Shown here piece after piece: positions 48,261 to 64,000 of a stretch of 64,000 nt of DNA. The notes beneath the pieces are model-generated. The model had not been told where the DNA came from and made no database searches. It worked only from the letters and a program-made list of their open reading frames with translations. Numbering within the stretch: position 1 is the stretch's first letter; the number at the start of each line of letters is the position of its first letter. Source of the DNA: Scenedesmus sp. ARA3 (taxonomy: Eukaryota; Chlorophyta; Chlorophyceae; Sphaeropleales; Scenedesmaceae); NCBI GenBank assembly GCA_004335835.1, contig RWJK01001977.1, positions 111,341 to 175,340 on the forward strand, written 5' to 3'. Made by a program: the position numbers and the translations under genes.

Positions 48261-49486
48261 GATCGATCAAGACATTCTTCTGCACAACGGCACTGCATGT
48301 GCACAACGCGACTGCCGAACTGTATCAGAACACGTGGGCCCCTGATGCCCGCTGTACAGCGCACGCTGTCTTAGCTGTCGCTTAAGTGCGCATTTGGATT
48401 ACATGAACAGCATTGCAACCAGCAGTCGGACGTCTCTGCCGGATCAGGAGGACCGGTGAAGCCTCAGACTCGCGTGCATCCCTTCCGCATGCATCTGTTT
48501 GCTCTGCGCGCAGCCTCTTGACTCAATAGCCAGCTCACCATGCTAGTTGTGCCACGCATCGGCTGGCATAGCATGTAGTGGAAGCCTTTTTAGATGAAGT
48601 GTCTTGCAGACTGTCTTGAATGTGTTCACCGCAGTCTGTTCAATTAAGCATTGACGTTTTGCTGCTGGTGGACTGGTTTAGACTGTTCAGGTGCCCCTGT
48701 ACGGAGGAGTCATGTGGGCCACGTGCTCTGTGCAAAGCCCCGAACCTGAAGCAACAGGAAGGCGATGACGCTCTCGTTGCAAGCAGCACCGTAAAAACGT
48801 TAAGTCTATCTTCTTCACCAAGCTTGCAAGCCTCTGGAGGTTCTGGGTGCCGAGCAGTACAACCAGATTCGGTACTTGGCCTGGCTCAAGTCCCTGCCTG
48901 AGGCCCAGGTCCACACTGTTGCAATGGGCAATGCCATTACATCCACCACAAATGCATTGGTTTGCGTTATGTCAGACAGCCACTTCGTGCCAGTGGTAAT
49001 GAACACGGTCACAGGACAACACTGCCGGTGCAGGTAACTTACCTGCATGGATTTGAAATCCAGTGTTGGCATGCTCATGCCCAGCAGCGCTTGCACATGA
49101 GCCATGTCCTGCTCCATGTTGAAGGAAATGCAACAGAACTGATGCATATATCCCTTACCACACGCACGTCGCAGGCCCACTGTGGTGTAGTGAGGCAATT
49201 AGCAAAATAAGCAATACAGATAGGACCACAAGCGGTACGGTGTACTACACGGCATGAACGCCCAACCCTCCTGGAATTTATGCAAAAACACGCTGGACAC
49301 CATGTCCCTTAACTACATAATCACCAGGGCCTGGTTGGCACGGTCAAAATACAAGGCACGTAAAGCTTGTGCGCGGGGCTAACCAAGAGAAGATGCGAAA
49401 TATCCTACATACTGGGGGATTCCTATCATGATATCAATGCCGTGCATTCCCAATTTGGGGTACTGATGTCGTCCAAAAGAAAGCAA
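48261..49486. other. Mostly non-coding stretch with one exon candidate
   Basis: It lies between the degenerate PP2C gene and the acyltransferase gene, both minus strand. Apart from the exon candidate at 49036-49109, there is an open minus-strand segment at 48730-48914 (LGLRQGLEPGQVPNLVVLLG) behind an acceptor-like caacag, whose phase does not match the candidate exon. No gene model could be closed. Confidence 0.35.
49036..49109 (-). CDS. Possible isolated first exon
   Basis: On the minus strand an ATG at 49109 opens MEQDMAHVQALLGMSM...DFKSMQ, which ends exactly at a perfect donor (CAG/GTAAGT, GT at 49035-49034). An acceptor-like gcatcag lies just upstream, so it could also be an internal exon. 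No continuation with matching phase was found downstream, and the family is unknown. Confidence 0.25.
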
Positions 49487-50911
49487 TCAGGTGCAATGGC
49501 ACAGCCCTAAGTTTTCCATCACCACAGTCGTGAGCGGCGCTATGAAAGGAGGCACATAGTTCTGGTAGTGCCTGTGCTGCAGCAGAACATCAACAAACAA
49601 GGGGCAGGTCATGAGAGCAAAACTCAACACCCACGCCCTGCGCAGCCACATCGGAACATGAAGAGTCCCATACAAGCTAGAGTTCTCAACTGCCTTTCCT
49701 GCAAGCCCCTCAGCTAAGACGGCACATCCATGCAGCATGAAAAAGGCCAGGTGCTTCCCAGATACGACACCAAAAGCGGCCCAGACAACATACTCGTGCA
49801 CCACGCCGCTCATTGCAAAGACAACAAGTGTCCTGATAGCTCTGTTCACTTCCCGCTGCCAACCCTGCTGCACCACTGATTGATGCCTTGAGTTTGCGCT
49901 CCCAGCTGCTGTGCCCTGCCTGCCCATGCTGCTGCTACTGCCGCTGCTGTCAAATCCCTTGCTGTTGTTGGTACCCTGCTTGCCACTGCTCGCTGCATTG
50001 CCTGAGCAGCCTAAGCCAGACAGCAGCTGCAGCAGCGCTGCACTCAGCCAATCCGCCAGGCTGTAACCCAGGCCTGTGAAATAGTACCGCAGCACCTGAT
50101 GCCAGCGGTTTGACCATAAGTCTGAGATGCTCGTTGCCATCCAAGGTTTGTCAAAGATATACACAGGACCAACATCTGAGTAGCCAACAAAGAGGAGTGC
50201 GACCCTTCCCATCATATGAGTGGCAGCAAGCTGCATGCCTAAAAGGAAGCCTGCTACAGCCTTGACTAAGTAAGCTGCGGCTGTGGCAGCAACGCCTTCA
50301 CCCATGCCCGTTGAGTCAAGATGCAGTGCTGACAATTCGCCATAGCAGAAACAGCACTCTAAGATAGCCGAAACTATGTCCATCAACACCATGAGGTGAA
50401 GTAGAGCGCTGCATGTCTCGAGCAGCAGCTGGCTGGTAGTCTGCTGCTGCTGTTGTGGCTGATGTTCAGGTGCTGCTCCTTTGCTGGAGCCTGATACAGC
50501 ATGCTGGGCTGCACTTCGAGCAGCCAAAGCCTTCTGTTTGGCGTTATACGCAGATATGATGCCGGACATGGATTGCCACACGAATGATGACAGCACTGCT
50601 CGCACAGAAGGTGCAGAGTCAGCAGGCTGAAGCAAACACCAGTCCAGCACCGTCAGTGCTGCCATGTAGCTCATGGTTGCTAGGCCTATAGCCATATGCT
50701 GCCTGGGTCTACGATATACCAGGAGCGGAGAGGCGATCAACATAGCCGCTGAAATCACAACTCCCACCAGAGCACGAACAAAACGCGACGTGCGGAACAG
50801 TCGCTGCTGCATGCATAGTGCCAACAAAGTGAGAAAAAAGGAGGTGATTAAGACAGTGCATATGAGGGATGCGAGCTGGGAAAAAAGGTGGAGAAGACTC
50901 AGTTGCTGCAT
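49487..50911 (-). CDS. Wax synthase-type membrane-bound O-acyltransferase
   Basis: A single-exon gene of 474 residues with about eight hydrophobic helices. Diagnostic motifs are FDKPWMATSISDLWSNRWHQ (253-272), the wax-synthase-domain signature, and SGVVHEYV with the presumed catalytic His at 372. Members of this MBOAT-related family transfer acyl groups from acyl-CoA to long-chain alcohols or similar acceptors in the ER, forming wax esters; some act on other hydroxyl acceptors, so the substrate is inferred. Two low-complexity inserts (Ala/Gln at 125-160, Ser/Gly/Asn at 300-350) interrupt the loops. The ATG at 50911 is the first in frame and immediately precedes the first helix. It is the only long intron-free gene here besides bL21. 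Confidence 0.85.
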   Translation of the reverse strand: MQQLSLLHLFSQLASLICTVLITSFFLTLLALCMQQRLFRTSRFVRALVGVVISAAMLIASPLLVYRRPRQHMAIGLATMSYMAALTVLDWCLLQPADSAPSVRAVLSSFVWQSMSGIISAYNAKQKALAARSAAQHAVSGSSKGAAPEHQPQQQQQTTSQLLLETCSALLHLMVLMDIVSAILECCFCYGELSALHLDSTGMGEGVAATAAAYLVKAVAGFLLGMQLAATHMMGRVALLFVGYSDVGPVYIFDKPWMATSISDLWSNRWHQVLRYYFTGLGYSLADWLSAALLQLLSGLGCSGNAASSGKQGTNNSKGFDSSGSSSSMGRQGTAAGSANSRHQSVVQQGWQREVNRAIRTLVVFAMSGVVHEYVVWAAFGVVSGKHLAFFMLHGCAVLAEGLAGKAVENSSLYGTLHVPMWLRRAWVLSFALMTCPLFVDVLLQHRHYQNYVPPFIAPLTTVVMENLGLCHCT

Positions 50912-53063
50912 GTCTCACAAGTGTCCGGCTTGCAGGCGTGGTGTTGACCAATCAAGACTCGGGGACAGATTGCAGCAAATAAAAACAAGAGCTGCATTTG
51001 ACTGGACCAGGAGGTACTGGTAGTTGCGAAAGCCAAAGGGTTTTGGGCCAGGGCTGCCTGTGGTTTGAAGCGTAACGGTTATTGTCACATTGCTTTCGAA
51101 CACCAGGAATGACTGCTGTGCCTGCCGCAACACAGCTGTTAAATTGTAGTTTGTGGCTTCCAAAATGCCATAGCACCCGGTGCTGATGCAGCAGCTGCCT
51201 CACACAGGACTTCAGATGTCTTAATTACAGCTCCCTGCGGAAGCAGTACTTCCAAAGCACTCATTGAGCACGGGACGAACAGCGCCCTCTAACAGGGTGC
51301 CACCGCGCCTCCCGCATCCCACCCCGCACCCCACCCACAAGATGTGACCACTGCAACCAAGCACCACACAGGGTGAAGTTGCCGATCCCACCACAGATGT
51401 AACCACTGCAACATGGACTCACACAGCAAGCACAGTCTGATGCAGCACACAAGTTTGCGCAAATTCAGAATCATCACTTGCCCTGCAGCTTCTTGGGATT
51501 CCCGCCTCCCTGCTGCTTGTGCTTGCTCTGTCTGCCATCCTTCTTGTGCAAGGCACCGGCACCACTGCTGCCATCACCCTGGCTGCCGCCGCCATCTGCT
51601 GGCTTGCTGTTTTGCCGCCTGAGTTCCTGCTGACTCATGTAAAATGACGAATTCTAGACAAAGCCAGGATGCCGAGTCTCCTGGCACTCCGAGTGGTGGG
51701 CTGCTCATGTAGGCACGGCTGCCCGGCACCATAGCATCATGCAAAGTTCTCACCTGTAGGCACAGGGCAAGGTCATGTGCACCATGCCAACGCTGGCCGA
51801 TGCTGCACCACCTGCTGCATGTGCAATTCATCCTCGCTGCCTGCACATTAGGCAACATGACATGCAAGGGTTTGGAGTGTACTGCGAGCAGCCTCAGTAG
51901 AACACACTGCAGCCTGAATGTAGTGCACTGGATTGCAGCCTGTACAAGCCCTACTCTTAGAACTGTTATGCACCGATGCCACACTGTTTCCCACTCAGCA
52001 CTGATATGGACCACAGCTTCACTGTCATGCACCGTCATGCATGTGGATGCGATTGTGAACCGTTACGCACCACAGCTTGACTGTCATGCACTGGATATGC
52101 ACTGCAGACTCACTGGTAGAGCACTGGCACTAATGCCTGTTGGAGCCTCAGCGAAGACTTGGTGAGGACCGATCCCCAATTGGGCAACTCAAGTGGCTTG
52201 CTGAAGGGGTCGCCAACCTGTTGGCAGTGCAATCGGCCTGTGCATGCACAAGTTCAGCAGAGCGCCAGCAACACGACAGCAACATTGAAATGAGGGTTTG
52301 CTGTCGAACACGACAGTAAAGTTTGAATAAGGAATTTGGAGCAGGCCATATGAGGCAGAACTGAGGAGGTGCTGCTGGTTGCGCAACAGCCGCCATGGTT
52401 AAATACGCAGCTGCGTCATGTAAGCAACAACGTGAAAGGCACCAACATGCACGCATGCGTGTTATGGTAAGTCTTATCTTGTTTGTTGTGTTCGTACAAC
52501 CCAGGCATGCGATTGGATGCACAAAAACGCCTGCTAGTGCCAAAGTAGACTGCACGCTTGGCCAAGACATTTCGTATCATGAGAGACGTCGTGCTCAAGG
52601 GTGTGCAGTGTGTTTTACGGTGCTCACTCTCCTTTTCTGGTCTCAGACCTGTGTTCAACCTGTTATGGCTCATACATCCAAGATGGTGCCAGGACCCACG
52701 TGTAACTATCCTCTCTCATTTCGCCCTGAAGCCCACCTCCAGGTGAAGCTGGTAGGGGTGCCATTGGCATCAGGGCAGCCCACATATGACGGTCCCTGTA
52801 TGTGAGGCGTGCTCCAGGCAGCGCCGCAGACCCAGCTGCACAAAACACACTGCACATGTGGCGGGCTGTAGTGCCTCCTGGGTTGTGCGTGCGGAATGTA
52901 GGGCCATGGCAACCGGACTTTACATGTCACACCAGCGCACTGGTGTGCATGGCACGGACTGGGCACGGCCGATTGGCGAACAAAGTTCACACGGGACTTC
53001 TTGGCAGCAATATTGTGAACTTTAAGATGAAGTTTAGGGCCGCTGCAAACTCCGTTGGGAACT
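50912..53063. other. Intergenic region, 2.2 kb, no gene seen
   Basis: ORFs are short and unstructured on both strands. Small direct repeats are present: GATGTRACCACTGCAAC near 51343 and 51396, and CACCACAGCTTGACTGTCATGC-like pieces between 51960 and 52095. A TTACA at 52920-52924 (TGTAA on the minus strand) is the likely PEX12 polyadenylation signal. Confidence 0.4.
52920..52924 (-). terminator. Putative polyadenylation signal TGTAA for PEX12
   Basis: TGTAA on the minus strand, 140 bp past the PEX12 stop codon. Confidence 0.45.
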
Positions 53064-55884
53064 TCACATCGCCTCGTAGAGCTTCCTGATGTGGTCCAGG
53101 GTGGCAGGGATGCGTGTCACCGGGCAGCAGTGCGCCTCGCTGACGTGGTTGAACAGGCAGGGGTAGCAGAAGGCGTAACCGGACACTGCCAGCATGGCAG
53201 GGTTGACGCGGCGCTGCCTGCAGCAGCGCAGCAGCAACAGCAGCAGCACAGCAGATTCCATACTCAGCACAAGTGACGGTTCTAGCTGTGGCAAGCATGT
53301 AGTTGCATATGCAAATCATGCAGCAAATGTGCATCACACGGCCGCTAGCACTGCATACTGTATGCCAAAAAGGCAACTCAGCCACGAGACGCTTGTCCAG
53401 CCACTAGAACAGCTGATCATACCCGAAGGATACTGGCACAGCGGGGTCACGTCACAAACAGCAGACCTACCATCACATCTGCAATGTGAACAAGTAAACC
53501 AGACACGTCGCGCTACAACCGTGCTACCGTGTGCAGCTGCAGGATCTGAGCAGCGGCCTGTTGCTGTTGACAGACAGATTGCATTTGGCCTTTGGCTGTG
53601 CATGATGCACCCTGCTGTGTCTCAGCTGCACAGCGGGCAGCGTGGTGCTGTTGAAAGAAACGTTTTGCAAGTGAGCGTTCAGACGAAGAAGTCAAATGAT
53701 GCATCCAACAACGCTGTGTCTCACCTGCACAGCGGGCAGCGTGCCACGTCAGCTGGCAGGCCCACTCCAGCTGGGTGCGGCTTGGGCGCTGGCGGCGGAG
53801 GTGGCGGCGGCAGTGCTGCAGCGCTGGAGAGCCTGTCCTCGGCAGAGCTGTACCACCACTCCAGGATCTGCACGCGTGTTTAAAAATATGAGGAATTGTG
53901 AATGCATATCATGGGATTAGGGGGTGTCTTTGTCTGTGTCACTGAGCAAGCGCATGCTAGGAGGATGTGGACCCATGCAGCCTGACCTTAGCAGAGCTGT
54001 ACCACCAGAATCCGCACGCGAGCAGGCAACCGATGCTCTATGAAGGTCGTGACAAACAGGTTGCATTGCTGCGCTGGGGATCATCTGCTGCCCGCACCTT
54101 GAAGCCAAACACAGATAGGATCAGCACGGTGCGCAGGTGGTCTGCTGCTGCAGCACTGCCCAGCAGCCACCATTTGCGCGCAGCAGCAGCCACGCGCGAC
54201 GGCTGCTGCGCAGCACGTGCGAGCTGCTGCTGCCGCTGCTGCTGCTTCTCTCGCTCCATCTGTGCCTGCAGGCACAGCAGCAACATACAGAGCTAGGTCA
54301 GAGCATGCAGTAGTCAGCCACCAGGAGGCCATACACACAAGCCGTGCTGTCACTGACATACTGCTGGTAATGTAGAAACCTGCTCGTGTTGATGTGAACT
54401 GCTGGTGGCGTGGAAAAGAGATAGGCTTGAGCGCTGCCAGTGTTGCCAGTTCTCCTCTGAGCTGGCAGTGACCGCCAGGGCAGCTGCCGCGCTGGCAGCA
54501 CCTGTACACACACCCAAGCAGCCATCAGCATTCGCCTATCCACGCAGTATGTCTGTTGACTGTCATCCAGTACTGTCACGTTCATGCTGCTGTGTTATAT
54601 ATGTGACAATGCGACCCACCATTTCCGGCCCTGTCAGCCGCACCAGCCGCTGCCCCAGCAGGTGCAGCGTGGGCGAGTGACAATCCAGCACATCTAACAG
54701 GTAGCAGAGTTGATAGTAGAACTTCACGCCCTCTATGGCTGCATGTGCGTACGGGTACAGCTTCAGCAGTGCTGCCAAGCCGTAGTGCCTTGCTGCTGCT
54801 GCAATGCGAGCCAGCCGAGCTCTGCCGCTGCTGCTGCTGCTGCTGCCAGCCTGCAGGCAGATGCAAAAGAAAGGGATAGGTGAGCGCGGCAAGGATTGCA
54901 GAAAATTGCACAGGCGTGAGGTGCCCTGTGCCCGTGACATACTGCATTGCTGTCTTTGTCCCTGCCAGCTTGCATGCCGATAAGGTTGCACAACGGCTCT
55001 GAACAACTATAGCACTGCCAGCCTGACCCACCTGCTGCTGCTGCTGCTGCTGAGTGGACCTTGCCAGTGCCAGCCCCAGCACCCCGCCCTGCTGCTGTGC
55101 ATGACGCGCATATAAATGATCAGCCTTGGACTTGAGGTACGGCAGCAGCACCTGCACAGCCAGTACAGCCAGTGGCCAGCAGCATACAGAGTGAGGCGAT
55201 GAGTACTCAACATAGCCAACAGCGCAACACAAGCCAAAACCAGCGCGGCCTGACAGAAGCTGCTGACAACATCCACCAACGCACCATGTGTAGTGCTTGC
55301 TGTACTGCCGCTGGCACTAAACCTTGGATGGCCGCTGCAGCAGAGCACTACACTGCCGGCTGCACTTACAGTATTACAGTGACCGCCGCGCTGCTTTGCG
55401 AAAAACAAACATACAAGACGCGCTGTCGCACACGCAATGCATATGCAGGCTGCAGGACACACGGCAGTGCAGCTGTTGCGTCTCAAGTCCGAGCTTCAGG
55501 ACTTGCAGCTATGGTGGTGGGGCCCTCGCCTAGACATGGAGCGAGCATTCATAATGCAATGTGCTTCTGCAAGGTGTGCTTCCTGCAACTCTTCACACCC
55601 ACCTCACACAGCAACGCCTGGTACTGCTGCTTCCTGCTGAGCAGGCCCAGAGCCGAGCTAGCTCCAGATCCTGCTGCTGCTGCTGCTGATCCAGCTGCTG
55701 CTGGTTGCAATTTCGGAGGTGCTGGCTGCCGCTTGAGGCCGTAGAGGCTCTCAGCAAAGGTGGCGTGCATGGTAGAGAGGCTGTGGCGCTCCAGCAGCAG
55801 CGATACCAGCGCAAAGACTTCATCTTCGTAGCTGAGCAGGCGCAGCACCCAGCTGCGGCTCTGGCCCAGCACCTGCATGGTGGT

Positions 55885-55928
<44 letters not shown>

Positions 55929-56222
55929 TGCTAACGCAGGACTCCTTGCAGGAGGCACTGCATGGAGTTTTCAGAGCATGTGAGCAGCAGCAGGTGCTGT
56001 GCTGCAGAAGGAGGCACCTGCATTATGAGCACTGAACGCATAGACACAGTGCCTGTGGCTTGAGATGTCTCTTAAGCATTGAGAGATTGTCCCTGCTGCG
56101 CCTCTCACCGACAAGGAGTAGATCACGGCAGCTTTCAACGTTGGCACTAGCTTGTCAGCAGCATACACTTCAAAGTAGGTGGGCTTGGCTCCAGCATCGC
56201 CACCCAGGTGCATGAAAGCCAT
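53064..56222 (-). CDS. PEX12: Peroxisome assembly protein PEX12
   Basis: Seven exons: 56222-56109, 55872-55603, 55151-55032, 54850-54620, 54265-54098, 53867-53725 and 53217-53064, all GT-AG, phases 0, 0, 0, 0, 0, 2; 399 residues. The N-terminal Pex2/Pex12 region has KPTYFEVYAADKLVPTLKAA, LLSYEDEVFALVSLLLERHS, FAESLYGLKR, VLLPYLKSKADHLYAR, AAIEGVKFYYQLCYLL and GQRLVRLTG. After a Gln/Arg linker come the helix LRTVLILSVFGFK and ILEWWYSSAEDR. The C-terminal RING-like domain has CPLCRQRRVNPAMLAVSGYA, FCYPCLF and CCPVTRIP, ending KLYEAM; as in other PEX12 proteins the zinc-ligand set is incomplete. With PEX2 and PEX10 it forms the membrane ubiquitin ligase that recycles PEX5. It is divergent from IPMS across 333 bp. 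Pieces of exon 6 are duplicated in both flanking introns. Confidence 0.95.
53613..53742 (-). repeat. Copy of the 3' end of PEX12 exon 6
   Basis: The last coding bases and donor region (53711-53742 on the plus strand) are repeated at 53613-53644 with about two mismatches in 32. In the copy the donor GT has become CT, so it cannot splice. Confidence 0.8.
53983..54024 (-). pseudogene. Decayed copy of the 5' end of PEX12 exon 6
   Basis: In the intron upstream of exon 6, a stretch matching the exon start (ATCCTGG...GGTACAGCTCTGCC) lies 144 bp away. It has lost a few codons, and its acceptor AG is GG. Confidence 0.75.
55886..55927 (+). repeat. (CAG)14 microsatellite in PEX12 intron 1
   Basis: A (CTG)14 tract on the coding strand, ending about 12 bases before the exon 2 acceptor. 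Confidence 0.9.
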
Positions 56223-56555
56223 GTTGTATGCTTTTAAGCTTTCATTTCGTCACAGAGTGGTTTCCATCCAGGTACGGTGTTGAGTGCCACGAGAGTGCCA
56301 ATCAGGTTGCTGAGTTGGACAAGGAGAAGCTTATTTGCATGCAGCAGATAATTATATTAAGAGAATTCATCAACGAAACAGTATAGCCGAGATCAAGCTG
56401 TGCCCGGTTAGCAATCGTCCTTCGCTTGTAACACTGTGCTGCTGCCTGGCATACTGGTGGGCGCGCTCGGCTTCACACCAGGCATCTGCACAGCAATTAG
56501 ATTTTGATTTACGAGTGCCGTTAGGCACATCAATTGCTGCATCAGTGCTGGCACA
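56223..56555. promoter_or_regulatory. Shared divergent promoter region of PEX12 and IPMS
   Basis: Only 333 bp separate the two start codons. The region has an AT-rich patch (ATAATTATATTAAGAGAATT, 56346-56365) but no canonical TATA at a usual distance from either gene. A common regulatory region is inferred from spacing only. Confidence 0.5.
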
Positions 56556-63450
<6,895 letters not shown>

Positions 63451-64000
63451 AGGGTGCACTTGATATGTTGGTTAAGTTAACAACAGTTAACTCTGTGTCA
63501 TTGTGTTTCAAAGGCTGTGGCTGTGCAGGCTGGGAGGAGGAGACGTTTTGTGTAGCGTGGGAGGGAAAGAGAGGGCTGAGGGGTGGTGTTACGAGGGCAG
63601 GCAGGGTTCTGGGGAGTGTTCTGCTTAGGGTGCAGCAGTGGCCATTGCCAAGGCTGTGAGGCAGTGCAAGCACAGGCCGGCATGCACGTTATAACCGTTC
63701 AACACAGCCGCGGTGCGCCCTGCGGCAGTGCGCCTGCCGTGTATGTGCAGTGCTGCCTTTTTGAGGCTTGCTTGCGTGGCCACCTGGCGGGTGTACGGAC
63801 AGCGACTGTTGTCAACAGGGTGTGCAGGACGACAGCAAAGGTGTTTTGGTCTGTGTTGCTTATTTGCGCCCATTCAATTAGCCTGTTTGGGCTGCGCTGC
63901 TGGTGTGCCATCACTCCATAACCCTAGTCTTCATCATCATGTTACCATTTAAGCCATAGCAACGTCGCCATCGGCCCCGCGCCCCACAGGAGCGGCTGAA
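63451..64000. other. 3' flank of IPMS
   Basis: No TGTAA was found close to the stop codon. ORFs are short and unstructured. The window ends with cccccacag-like sequence followed by GAGCGGCTGAA, which could be an acceptor and exon of a gene to the right, but too little is visible. Confidence 0.3.

Noticed and set aside
54298..54509. Open minus-strand segment between PEX12 exons 4 and 5 as an extra exon
   Set aside because: Exons 4 and 5 already join in phase 0 and give the expected PEX12 sequence; the segment has no PEX12 similarity and no donor in the right phase.

Overview
This window looks like nuclear DNA of a green alga, most likely a chlorophycean of the Scenedesmus/Chlamydomonas type; I cannot name the species. 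The reasons are GT-AG spliced genes with 2 to 14 exons, very heavy CAG/CTG trinucleotide repetition in exons and introns (Ala, Gln and Ser runs in the proteins), TGTAA polyadenylation signals behind several genes, organelle transit peptides, and a plant-type gene set (2-isopropylmalate synthase, PEX12, plant-style PP2C, wax-synthase acyltransferase). There are no bacterial operons, tRNA or rRNA genes, CRISPR arrays or recognisable complete transposons.

Layout, left to right: a partial 3' exon (+, 267-701); organellar ribosomal protein bL21 (+, 1710-2681); a TLC/LAG1-type membrane protein (-, 4772-6954); a catalytically complete PP2C phosphatase (-, 10386-13436); a TEX47-like protein (-, 14850-16834); a secreted, probably GPI-anchored Met/Gly-rich protein (+, 17582-18973); a cysteine-rich multipass membrane protein (-, 21206-25355); a PARP-type zinc-finger nuclear protein (+, 26499-32041); a large protein with Clp-N-like repeats at its front (-, 33169 to about 36782); a very large protein carrying a degenerate PP2C domain (-, 40483-48260); a wax-synthase-type acyltransferase (-, 49487-50911); the peroxisomal RING protein PEX12 (-, 53064-56222); and, divergent from it across 333 bp, 2-isopropylmalate synthase (+, 56556-63450). 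The 14 IPMS exons, 7 PEX12 exons, 5 PP2C exons and 4 TLC exons were placed by hand, and in each the intron phases close to a single uninterrupted frame.

The genes do not form a pathway. Acyltransferase, TLC protein and PEX12 all touch lipid or peroxisome biology, but nothing in the sequence links them.

The most unusual property is structural. At least ten exon-intron junctions in four genes have been partially duplicated in tandem, usually with the splice site included and often at a spacing of 115-125 bp. Introns also carry long (CTG)n tracts that run into the AG acceptor. The result is cassette-like mini-exons (four copies of a 15-residue exon at 45.5-46.0 kb), triplicated exon starts in IPMS, and decoy exons whose acceptor has been mutated. 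I found no function for these; they read as a genome-wide duplication habit with consequences for splicing.
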